A DNA stretch of 64,000 nucleotides from Cyclospora cayetanensis (taxonomy: Eukaryota > Apicomplexa > Conoidasida > Eucoccidiorida > Eimeriidae). The first letter of the stretch is position 1. Every line of letters starts with the position of its first letter. The notes beneath the pieces were generated by a model. The model was not told the origin of the DNA, made no database searches, and was given only the letters and a program-made list of their open reading frames with translations. Below, in pieces: positions 9,844 through 20,879 of this stretch. The stretch spans positions 124,001 through 188,000 of the forward strand of contig NW_020312381.1 in assembly GCF_002999335.1 (NCBI RefSeq). Reading direction: 5' to 3'. Both the position numbers and the translations under genes were made by a program.

Positions 9844-12800
9844 ATGGGGATTCATGTTGCGCTGCTTCCTTTGGCCGCCTACATGGCGGCCGCCTCAGTG
9901 TCTTCTGTCGAAGGCTTCCAGACCTCGCGGAGCTATTCAGTAATGGGCCCATCCAGTATTCATGGTATGGGATCTGTTAGAGCTTCCTATCCAGCTTCCT
10001 CACTGCAAACAGGATCGACGCCGTTCGCTGCTCTGGCCGCCCCACACCTCGCCAGGCAACCCTCGACGCCCTCTTCGAGGACCTTCGTGAGTAATCTACA
10101 GAGCAGGCGCAGTATTGTCCTGCACTGTGAAGCACCCACGCTCTGTCTATAGACTGGTACTGTAACACGCATTTGCAATTAACATGTGCTGGCGCCGTGC
10201 ACGTGCCCACTGCTGAAATGCTTGCAGGCCAGGAGATCAAAGAAGATCATTTTGGCCGATGAATGCAGAAATCAGCTACTTGAAGGCATTCAACAGGTCG
10301 CAGACGCTGTGCGAGTAAGCCCACCTTGGCGGGAGTCCCCGTTCTTGACCCCGGACTCGACATGTTTTCCGAGTCGAGGCCCCCCGTACTTCGCGCACTA
10401 GCACACACCTTTTGCATCTTTCACCTCTCATTTGCAATGAATAGGTTACACTGGGGCCTCGTGGGCGCAATATCTTGCTGGAAAAGGACTATGGACCTCC
10501 ACTCATCGTGAACGACGGCGTCACGATTGCTCGTAACATTGAACTGCCCAATCGGGCCCACAATGCAGGAGCGAAATTAGTGCAAGAAGTTGCCTCCACT
10601 TCAGATGAATGGGCTGGAGACGGTACCTCCTCGACGACCATCCTTACCGCAGAAATTGCGAAAAAGGTAAGCCTTCGCGTGTTCTCAGGTGAACCAGGCC
10701 GGCTTTCTGGTAGTTCTCACGCCGTGCTTCGTTTTGGGGCCTAAGCCACTGCTTGCTTCTTTCAGAGCCTATTACTGACCACACATGTAACCAACAACGA
10801 AGCAATGCCAAGGCTCTCTCTCTTACCCCATGTTATAAGTGGGCCCTAATGGAGACATGTTTCGGCCATTCATGCAGGGTGTAGAGTACGTGAACCAGGG
10901 ACACAATCCAATCCCTCTGCAGCGCGGCATTCAGAAGGCAGCACGCATCATGATGGACGAAGTGCGGAACCTGGCAAAGCCAGTCAACGGCTTCGGGGAT
11001 TTGCTGAACATCGCAACCGTCGCTACGAGTGGGAATGCCGCGATGGGAGAAGTGATCGCAAGGGCATTCGACAAGCTGGGCAACCATGCTGCTATTGTGC
11101 TCGAAAACAACCCGTCACAGGAGGACACCGTACGTGCTCCGTTTCAGAGCATTTCCGAAGACGACTTGCAGATAGGGACTGCGGGCAGCGACGGACCGAG
11201 GGGGCTGTGGGAATGTACTTTCTGCCACGAGACTGCTCTGCACGTGTTGCTGTGTTGCAGCTCGAGTTCACCGAAGGATACACATTTGAGAGAGGCTACT
11301 CGTCTCCGTACTTCCTGCTTGGCGAGGAAGCTGACTTCATTGAGTGGAAGAACCCTCACGTGATGGTCTGCGACTATAAGATAGAAAGCGCACAGGCCAT
11401 GCTCCCCATCCTGGAGCACTTCGTCAGAACTAAAGAACCCCTTGTCATCATCGCCGAGGACTTCTCCACGGATATGCTGCAAACGTGCATCATTAACAGC
11501 ATGCGCAGGCTCCTCAAAGTGGTAAGCCATCCCGCGGACGGCTGTGCTTAGCACTCTCGGCCTCGTTGCAAGACGCTACTGCATTGCCAGTGCGCGTGTC
11601 TCGCCTTGGTGGTCGGGTGTAGAAGGGCTGAGGAGGGCAAGCGCCATAGGGCCTGTTGCGCTCAGGTGACGATCCGTGCTCCATCCTTTGGCGAGCGCCG
11701 AAAGGACTACTTGCGTGACATCGCCGTCGCAACAAATGCACAACTCATTTCGAAGGATTTGGGTCTACCACTGGAAGAAGCGACGCCTGAGCATGTAGGA
11801 AGTGCCCAGGGTGTTGTTGTCAGGAAGGACAGAACTTCGATTCTGACGAGACCAGAGTTTCAGGACCAGATCCAAGAACGGTACGGGCTGTATACAGGGC
11901 GAGGGTTTTTCTCTAGGTACTTTGTACCATTGGAGTGGGATGCTCAGCGCGAGGCGTTGCCCCCTTCTCACATGCGCTGACCGCGGACGTGCTACCCTGT
12001 TTTGCCTGCGATCAACTGAAGTGTTCAGAGACTCCAGGGAGAGATGGAATCGGCAACGTCGAAGTTCGACAAGGACAAACTTGGCGAACGCGTTGCTGCC
12101 CTTTCCGGGGGTATTGCGAGGATAATGGTGAGTGCACCCTTCTAGCTGTGTTACAGACCAAACGGCAAAGGAATGGACATGACACACAGATTGGCCAGTG
12201 TTTATCCCATCATACACAACCATGAGTAAAAAAGCGTGTACGCGAGGTTTTACTTTAGCCAGATTGTTTACTCACAAATCTTGGGCATAGTGTGCCGCCC
12301 TCCAGGGTGGAATGCATATTCTTCCATCTCATGTTTAAAATACCTGCAGATTGGGGCATCTACGGAGACGGAGCAGAAAGAAAAAAAACTCCGGTACGAA
12401 GACGCCATTAATGCAGTCAGAGCAGCCATTGAAACTGGCTACGTGCCAGGCGGTGGCGTCACGTACCTCGCCCTCAGTACGGATCAGTTCCGTTCTAAGG
12501 TCCTGAAAATGGTGGAAGAGACTGCTCGCGAGGAAATGAAGGGCATTGACGAATCAACAGGAGAAGAATTCCAGGTTGTCGGTAAGTACTCTCGCAAAAA
12601 GCGGAGTCTAGCAGAGAGGCTCTGTGGCGATTCACTGGCTAGCCTTGATGTTGCAAAACCATCTACTACACGAAAATAGAGAAAATAACTTTCACAGTCT
12701 AAATCCGTAGCGCCACGGATGGCGTCTGGGCTGATGCAGAGGAAATGGAAAGCGAGATTGAGCTGCAGAAGGCTGGTGCCACAATTGTTGCGGACTCTAT

Positions 12801-13260
12801 GGAATCCATAACGAAGCAGATCGCCTTAAACGCTGGTATGCAGTCTGCAACACTAAACTCCTACTGCGTTCCGTATGAACATTTTAGTGTTTAATTATGA
12901 AATGAGTAGCGGGTCTACGTCTGGATTTTGTGTTTCCACGTCACCATCCGTCAAATTGCAACACGGGGCATTTTATGCAACTTTCATCAAAGTGTTGAGG
13001 TTCCATGCACAGGTCTGGATGGAGACAGAGTTGTTAATGCCATCTTGAAGGCCAACAAGCCGTTCGGGTTTGGCTGGAATGCCAAGACGAACAAATTCGG
13101 AGATATGATTAGCCAGGGCGTCATTGATCCCGCCAAGGTATGTATTTCTGCAATTGAGCACTCAACCTCCGTGGCAGGCCTTGTTCTAACGACCGAGGGC
13201 ATGATGATTGAAGAGGAGCAGGAAAGAAACAAGTCATCTCCTGATGATGGAGAACTATAG
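9844..13260 (+). CDS. CPN60: Chaperonin Cpn60 (GroEL type), apicoplast-targeted
   Basis: ATP-driven protein-folding chaperonin. Ten exons, all in phase, 650 aa: 9844-10086, 10228-10314, 10445-10666, 10878-11129, 11261-11521, 11666-11880, 12031-12127, 12350-12581, 12740-12835, 13013-13260. Exon 1 encodes a hydrophobic start ([17 protein letters not shown]) and then a Ser/Pro/Arg-rich stretch, the signal plus transit leader typical of apicoplast import. The mature part shows GroEL hallmarks: [14 protein letters not shown] (nucleotide loop), [22 protein letters not shown] with the ATP-hydrolysis Asp, [32 protein letters not shown] and [17 protein letters not shown] [11 protein letters not shown] near the end. 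The equatorial segment after GGGVTY carries an acidic insertion (about residues 480-530). The leader argues for the plastid rather than the mitochondrial paralogue; that is inference from its composition. Confidence 0.93.
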
Positions 13261-13401
13261 AGACAGCATTGCCACGGCAACAACAGCTTGTGAAGTAATA
13301 GTGCAGCAGGAATCAAGTTCCGCCGCTTAGTTTGAACAGCGGAAGAAGTCGGAGTGCTCGGGCAAGTTGCACGGGCTTCCTATCCTTAACATAGTAGGCA
13401 G

Positions 13402-14732
13402 CTAGCGAACAGCAATTTCAATGGCAGAAACCTGCACAAGCGAATGTTTTTGTCTATATTACTTCACTGTATGCACCGGCTTACTCCCCAGCTCTGATCG
13501 AAGGGGTCGTCCGTTTCAATCTGATTCCTCGATTTTAAAACTTGGTACCAGTAAGCGGTGTGGTACTGTCTCACCGTGCTCCCAAAAGAAACTGTCACAG
13601 AATCCTTGTCATGTGGAACAACGACTTCTATGGGCGTGGAGAACTTGCCCTCCCCAACGGGTCCTTTAAAACTCGAATTCATGTGTGCATTCATCAGTGG
13701 TTGGTAATCTGACCCACCGCCACAAGCGTTGACTGCATTCTGCTCAAAGTCTTGAGAGTGTCTGGAGCAACACTGGATATAAGACTCGATATTTCATGAA
13801 ATAAACAGTGCACGTACCGTTCAGTCCATGCGTATGCGAGACCCCCATCCGCCCCTGCGTGGTAACAGGAGCGAAATCGAGTTCAAAATTCGCTTTACAA
13901 GGCAAAGGTTTTGTTTGCCCTACCCGTGTCTAGGCGCATAAAGCCTGTCTCTCCGACCTACGGCGCTTGATTATGTCAGGCCAATGGGTTACTGTGCGGA
14001 GTTCGGTCATACCCATGCATCAATGAAGTGGAATACGGCTTTGACACGCAGCTCGTTATGGGGCGGTAATTGCTTAAAAACCTTGCTTATTTCTCCCTAT
14101 AGACGTGAATGATCCCAGTTTTTTTCAGTTCGTTCATGCTTGGGTCGGCCACACCTTTGCAAACTTCCCATAACCTCCGAGCATGGATATGCCAGCGCAC
14201 GACGAAACAATTTCATGAGACGCTGCTCTATAAATGAGTTTTTTTCAATTACTTGGGTTACAATCAGCAGCAAACCTGGGTTATCCCATCCCTCGGCACT
14301 CCCTGAAGTGAAGTCTTCACGATGCGTCGTGCGGAACTGGGGAACTCCGCGGACTGTTAGTGGCCCTTGCAAATCAAGAGAGCTGAAAATTGCCAATAGT
14401 GCACACTCCATGCATCCAATACTATACGCTTTCGTTGGTACACACCTCGTGGAAAGGTTAGCATGGATGTGCATAGTGTCTTCATCGTCAACACTAAGTA
14501 TGGTTGATCTTGGACTTGCAATGATGAAACTGCCAGAGCTGTCAATACCCATTTGGAACTGATCTACGTCATTCCCAATGCCGATTAATGCGTTTCGGCC
14601 GCTCGCGGGGGCTACCCGGAGCTGCCCGACCACCATCCCAGCCTGCACCACTGGACTGTCCGTAGCGGCTGCATCGGCATCCAATTTAAAGAAGAGTGCT
14701 GCAGCTCCAACAAGCGTTAGGGAACGTAACAT
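13402..14732 (-). CDS. Secreted protein, LGGYG/FHFIDAW/CGGG/DQSWG motif family
   Basis: Eight exons on the minus strand: 14732-14446, 14382-14276, 14222-14155, 14096-14013, 13854-13818, 13761-13575, 13520-13485, 13431-13402. A signal peptide (MLRSLTLVGAAALFFKLDADA) is followed by REDFTSGSAEGWDNP, CAGISMLGGYGKF, LPPHNELRVKAVFHFIDAW, LAYAWTERHSQDFEQ, NACGGGSDYQ, VTVSFGST, DPFDQSWG and a short end VSAIEIAVR. Ordered motifs of this kind (GW, CG, LGG, LPpH, F.FIDsW, CG, FGST, SWG) are, as I recall, widespread in secreted or surface proteins of ciliates and apicomplexans. I know no established function. Phase is kept at all junctions except 14013 to 13854, where one extra base is needed. Length is about 278 aa. 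The gene is convergent with Cpn60 and only about 140 bp from it. Confidence 0.75.
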
Positions 14733-15478
14733 CTTCTAAACAAAATACGTAAGTGCCCTTCCAAGGGATACACGCTCGCCATACAAAACATGGCACGGGC
14801 GAATCCTGTTTTGTGTCACGGTTAGTGTATGTACACCATGAATCTGAACGGCCCGATTCCTTCCACAAATACGCAAACATGGCATAATTTTCTTTTTCTA
14901 ACAAAATAAGGCAAGAAGAAGGATATTTCAGTAGTTTAAATACTCCTGTTCGGCGCTCAGCGATCCACGTCGCTCATGTTCAAGAGCACTAGGCGCTCGT
15001 GGGACTCATGGAGTGCAGTCACGACGCAGATGGGTGACACAAGGCGGCGGCTGCGCTCTGCAAAGGCTGCGATAGACATAATGAGTCGAATAGTGGCCCT
15101 ACCTTAAAGCCAAGCAGCAAACGGTCATCAGGACTGATATTTCATCCGGGGAGGTGGTATGATGTAATCCCCCATCAGCATGCGTGGCGTGACCTGTGGA
15201 AGTGCGTTGATTCCAGAGCTCACTGACGGAAAACAACCAGCAGTGTTCTGAGACACGAAGAGCGAACATCATATACATTGCCTTGAAACTAGACTAACTC
15301 AGCACAAACGTTACGACTCGGCATGAAGTTTACCAGCAGCGGGTACTCCCGCAATGGCTGAGAAATATTCCACAAAGACACAAACAGCCCCATGCCGTTG
15401 TTCGTCCTGCAAAAAAATGACAGCACAAAGGGGCTGAGCAGGCTGGCAGGTCAAACTTCGCGGGACGCAAGAGGACAA
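14733..15478. other. Intergenic region, no gene seen
   Basis: It lies between the start of the secreted-protein gene and the 3' end of the INTS11-like gene, both on the minus strand. It must contain the promoter of the former. No convincing exon was found on either strand. Confidence 0.5.
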
Positions 15479-18400
15479 CTAGAAACATAAAGTGCTCGCT
15501 CGCTGGCGATAGACAAGGAAGGACGAAACAGAGACCATCACTTCCACGCTTACTGCATCAGCCCATTGCATACGCAGGTGTCCTTGCCCATCATGGACTG
15601 CAATCAGAGACAAAAAGGCAATGAACACGCCGCCGCCATCCATCTCTCTTAGCTCTATGCGCGGTCCGAAGTCGCAAAACTCGGGTGTCTCGAGCGCATG
15701 TGATGCATTTTGTGGATTCCCTTCGGCCACTCCGCTCTGGATGCGCTGCTGTTCATATGCATGTCGACACTGCACGACGTAATCCATAAACAGGTGAAGC
15801 AGCTGTTGAAAAACCGACGCTTCTAGTCTTATTTCATGGCGATATCGCAGTGCAACGAGCTGTAGGCAGCGGGGCGGCACAACAGCTGCGCACGCCGTCG
15901 TGTTCTGTGACACTGCCGATGCTGATTCCGCATAGAGAGACTTTTTTGTATTTCCTCTTGAACATGTAGCCCCCGCACAGTTGGGGGGGCTGATCAATGC
16001 GTTGAGCTGTGCCAGACGTGAAGTGGTCCCTATAGGCACCGATCCCCTGGCAGCGGAGTGTTTTAAGCTTCCGCAGCCGTTAAGCGTAACAGTTGACGAC
16101 CCTGCCGCAAGACTGTCGAAGTCGACGAGGAGGTTTACGTCTCCGCAGAGAACCCGCGTACTAGGATTTCTACTACTTTTGGCAGAGTCATCGCTGCCAG
16201 TTGCAACTGCTTCAGGCTTCCCACGAGCCTCTGGTGATACCGAAAAAAAGAGCGAAGCACGAGGAAGAAAATATGGGGAGAGAGAGCCTCTAGCACATGG
16301 GTCGAAGCGGGAGTTGAGTGCTGTGGGCGACAAGTAGCGTTGCATAGCAGGAGAGCCAAGCAACGAGGCCAGCTAAAAACGCAGCAACGCACAGGCCCAC
16401 CCGCTATCGAAATTGAAAACCTTGCCAACATGCATCATGCGCACCTAGCCGAGGTTCGCTTAGGACTCTAGCTGGCACGTGGATGCCGTGATTTTCCGCA
16501 GGGCACGCCTGCAAAAGCGGAGGGTGCACGCACAGTGTAGACCTGAGTAGCTGGAGAAACTGCTTTTTAGCTGAGACTCACTGTAGGATCGTCACAGTCC
16601 CAAGAGACTTCGCTAGGCGGCGAGACACGATCAAGAACGGCGTCTTTAGCAGAGGCCAACGTTCGGCTGAGGCAGTGGCCGTGAATGTATACGGGGAATC
16701 GGCACTCTGGGGCGCTCATGGGTAGAGAGACGGTTTGGCCTGTCGGAGGAGTGTGGACTGGAACACCAAGTTCCCGCTGAAGAACCCGCGCGAGCTTCAG
16801 CATGCCCTCCTTCTCGCCGTGCACCAACATGACTGCTTTGGGCTGCAAATGCCGCGCAAGCTGCTGAATCCCCGTTGTATCCGCATGAGCCGAAAACGAC
16901 ATGTAACGGACTTTGCACAAGACCTTAAGTCGCGTTCGGGCGTCTAGCGGGATGTCCCGTTGCCCTGGACGCACGGCAGAACAGCCAAAAAAACACCATA
17001 GAGCCGAGTCGTCATCGTGCATGCACGAGGCTTATGCCGCGGCGTGACCGCAGAAACGCCTTTCCCCCGTCCCCCGCTTCCTGGCCGAGTACTAGCCAGT
17101 GCACAGCCCTATTGACTGTGCCGAATAAGAAAGAGCTTCTGGAAGCGTACTGCAGCTCCAGAAAGAGCCCGCCACACCAGCGGCGGACATACCATCAATT
17201 AACATTGCGCCCACAGTTCCCCGCACGCAGTATCCCGGAAGCAGCACGAGGTTTTCGGATCCCCCCGCCCAAAGCTTCAGAGCCTTGAGGGCCAGGCCAC
17301 CGTGCAACATCCCCGGCGTTGCCAAAAGGACCACTGGTGTTGGCGCAGTCAGCACGTCTGGGGGGAGTGCGGAAATGTGCGAAAAGCTGAAGGCTCCAAG
17401 GTCGTCTGAAAAAAACAGCACTCACCCCCTCCACAGCGTATGAAGGAGCTGCACACCGTGCCAAAACCCTTAATATGAACCGACAGCCCAGCAGGTATCA
17501 GCGAACTCTCGCGATCGGTGGAAACACACATTTCCAACGCGATTTACCCACCTGTGCACGCTGGGTCCTCCTCGACATGGTCAGCGAAGGCCCTCTGAAC
17601 CGTGTTGGCGCAGTCTAGGCGGTGCACCAAGTCGCTGCCAGTCCACTGCACGTACAGTTTGTAGTATTTGTTAGCCTTTTCAGTCATGCCGCCCCCAAAG
17701 TAGATTGGATACTGCAGCTGCATCCGCTGCCAGTAAGAATTCAGCAGCATGCAGAGTTCCTGCGCTCGCCCTACTGCGAATACCGGGATCAACACTTTGC
17801 CCTTCAGTCAAATGCACAAGCGCACGCGCAAACCACCACAGCACAGATGGCCGCTCTCCTCCCTACCCAGACGCAAACCTGCCGTGCACCCTCGACACCC
17901 GCTCAGCCACGACAGAGAGGACTTCGAACTGCAACCATACCCCTTTTTTCAGCGCATCATGCACGGCGTCGCAGAACTCCCTTTCAGTTATCCTTTTAGA
18001 AGGCCGCACAAAAGAACCATACGTGCATTCGCTGATCAGCAAATCCGGCCGCAGCCGATGAATGCTGGCGCTTCCCAAATGGCGGTCGGGAGCCGTATTG
18101 AAATCGCCTGCGTATCATGTCACAACGCCGGCTCCCTTCCCATCATTCATCTACTACTAAGCCTGGGCAGCCATACCCGAACGTGAGCTAACGAGCCACA
18201 TGCACGCCTTTTTTCGAGTCGCTAACACAGCAGCGAGACGCCCGGGTCATGCTTGTTCTCGCCCCCTAGAGAGGAAGCTCAGCAAACCGTTTAGATGCGT
18301 TTTCGTCTGCAGACTGGACGCATTGTTATTGCGGACCCTAAATTTAAGAAGAGCATTTTTGCCACCTACGAAAAAGTGTCAGTGCACGTTTTCGCTGTTC

Positions 18401-20032
18401 CCGGGCAAATTGCGGCGTTTGCGGCATCGTGGGTCGGCGGTTCCTCACAGTTATCAGCGAGTTTCACCATTTCATTGCTCGGATTTTGGCCGCTCACCTG
18501 TATAAACAATTGACAGGTCTCCGGGGAGCTGCGCATGCAGCATTGCAGCGCCCAAGACGTGGCCGGCGTAGTACGGAGTGGCTGTCCATCCACCCGCCTC
18601 CCAAGACTCGTGCAGGCGCAATGCCACGCAACGCCTCATACACCGCTGTGCCTCAGCTTCTGTGTAATTCCACTGTTCCTGAGAGGCACAGGCTGCGCTT
18701 CTGCCATCGCCACCGCTGTTGCCGCCGTTCCCATTCGCACTGCCGTCTTTCCCCCCATTATCTACTGAAAAACAAGCGCCCAAATGCCACTCGCAAGAGT
18801 GCTCAAGATGAAACTTCTTCCACGTTCAACGGGCTAGTTTCCGAGCACAGCGACGCCGACAGCCTCACCTTCCTGCACGAGCTGCCTGCCGCGGAAAGCT
18901 GCTTCCTTAAAGATACGAGCACTGTCAAGAAGCAGCACTGGGCTCAGTGCACGCGTGGGATAAGTCATTGCGATCGGATTTCGGTAGCTGAAGAACGCGA
19001 AACAAGGGCAAACAAGAAGGAAGTTGCACGCTCCCATGAAATGATCAAAAGAGAGCAGAGCAGCATGAATACAAAAAGGGGCATCTTGCAGTCCGGAGGG
19101 CGCCGCCACGAGGGTCGGCCTTTACTAAGACTTGTTGCAAGTGAAGCAGCTGTGTTCTCGGTGCTCCTGCAGCGGAAGCGCCCTGCAAGTGAAGGCCAGC
19201 AATGTTCAGCTACGTATGAGAGACTCTGCAGCCTTAGTCAGGTGCATAAGAGGCTGGCAGTCAAAAGTCGCAAGCCTTAAAAAAGTGTGCAGAGCCTTCA
19301 ACTCGGGAAATCCTGCGAGTTTTACCCGAGGCGTTCTGTAAAGGAAGGGAGTGAGCCGCAGTGGTCCATGTGGAAGTGCGAGATGAGTGCAGCGTCTGTA
19401 CAGCTCGCGAATAGCGGTGAAGGCTGCAGCATCGCCTCTTCCATTGTCTTAAGCTCAAGGTTCGGGGCCGAGTTTGGGGTCAGTTGCAGCAGCATGTTCA
19501 GAAGTGGCAGTTTTCTCGCCTGTTTCGCACCCAAGTGGCTCCCACAGTCGAAAAGGAGTCCTCTCTCCCCGCGCCGTACATAAATTGCACTGCGTCCAAC
19601 ATCCTGTCCAGCACCCAAGACAGTTACGTTGAGCGGCTCTGCGGCTGCCGCTGCAGCACCCGCGGCGCCCCCCTCCGTCGTCGGAAGAAGCAGAATGCGC
19701 TGCACGGATTCCTGCATCAGAGCCAGTGGTGGCTGCAGCACAGGCCCCTTGGCGGTGATCGATTGCGACTGGCGTGTGTTTGCGTCTCGTGCATGCGGCA
19801 GTCCTCGGACGGGGGTATTGCCGCCACGCTGTCCGTGGGAGCGCGCGCCCTGTCGCTGCTGTGGCTGGTGCTGCAAGGCTGGCATGGGGTGTATCTGCTT
19901 CTGTTGAGTCTGCAGGTTTGCTCCATGGCGCCCCTGCCCTACCTGCCACTGCGGCTGCAGCTGTTGATCCGGCTCCTGCGGGCAGGAGCCCTGTACAGGC
20001 TGCAGGTGGAAAGGAAACGCCATTTCGCTCAC
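15479..20032 (-). CDS. INTS11/CPSF73-type metallo-beta-lactamase RNA endonuclease
   Basis: Zinc-dependent endonuclease of the beta-CASP family that cleaves pre-mRNA or snRNA 3' ends in the nucleus. Eight exons, all in phase, 999 aa: 20032-19326, 18987-18869, 18764-18498, 18107-17941, 17801-17552, 17405-17193, 16964-16582, 16372-15479. The catalytic core is visible: VTVLGAGQDVGRS, SHFHMDHCG (HxHxDH zinc ligands), PTRALSPVLL, YYAGHVLGAAM, VYTGDFN (ligand Asp), LISECTYG, GGKVLIPVFAVGRAQEL (beta-CASP), ATPGMLHGG, YMSFSAHAD and LVHGEKEGM. The GAGQDVGRS form and spacing resemble INTS11 (CPSF3L) more than CPSF73. Oddities are a Gln/Pro-rich N-terminal extension of about 130 aa, a Gly/Asn insert of about 25 aa before the AGHVLGA exon, and a C-terminal exon of about 297 aa with no similarity I recognise. 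An upstream non-coding or coding exon cannot be excluded. Confidence 0.88.
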
Positions 20033-20879
20033 TGCTCAGAAAGCATCTTGGGTGCCGACTGGCAAAGCCACGTTCAGGTGTACGGGCAATCCACACCGCC
20101 AAACCGCAGCGTTGGAAAGGAGCGCGGCCCCCCTCGCTGTTGGTTGTTCATGAGCGACAAGGCAGTTCCTTTCAGCCAGCGGCAGGCGTTTCAGTCAAGA
20201 CGAAAACGAGAAAACAGTGGAAGCAAGGGGGATGAAGCCTCGTTGCCGCTGCTGACCCTCTGGAATCTCTTGCCCATTTCGCCCGTATCACGTCCCAGCG
20301 GCAGAGCATCACCCGTTCTTGGCACTTTCAACTCTAGTGCGCACTCAGTAAATGAATGAAAGATTTTTTTCCTGGGGTGTTGGGGGCAAAGAGCGAATCT
20401 GTTAAGCGGTTGGTTTCGGGGCTTGTCCCCGAAGCGAGCATGCACTGCGCTCCAGTGTCGGCTCACGAGGCGTGGGAGGAGATTCGCGGTGAACCCCCAG
20501 ATGTAGTTGGAGTTCAGCTCTTCAACGGAAACAAGAGCTTGTCTACCTAGCAACTCTTTCAGGAGAGGAGGAACAGCTCCGAATCGCTATTTCCTGAGGC
20601 ACCCCACGCACGGGTAAGCTAGGAAGGGCCCTCCGCCTGGTGCAAGCTTCTCCGGCTAGGACTGACTGTGGCTGCTGGAGGGCGACGAATGCGACCACTT
20701 GAATGAATTAAGGGCTGGATGAGCGAGTCACGAGGTACAGGCGGGTTGTGCTAGCGAAGCCTCCTCAAGGAGCAGCCTGCACTCTCATTCCAAGGGCACT
20801 CTGCAACGCACGGCACTTTTGAAGGCCTCTGTGGCCGGAAGGTTGAGAGGGCATCCAGCTGTCTGCACGACACGCGAAA
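20033..20879. promoter_or_regulatory. Bidirectional promoter region, INTS11-like / NOG2
   Basis: The start codons of two divergent housekeeping genes are 847 bp apart, so both promoters and 5' UTRs lie here. No TATA-like or coccidian promoter motif could be assigned by eye. A 120-codon frame on the minus strand (20553-20191) has no splice link to the downstream gene. Confidence 0.5.

Noticed and set aside
18429..20359. Long plus-strand frames (283 and 291 codons)
   Set aside because: They are antisense to the INTS11-like exons, whose HxHxDH and AGHVLGA motifs fix the coding strand.
20191..20553. Minus-strand 120-codon frame upstream of the INTS11-like start
   Set aside because: It is not linked in phase to the first exon and carries no motif; more likely promoter or UTR.
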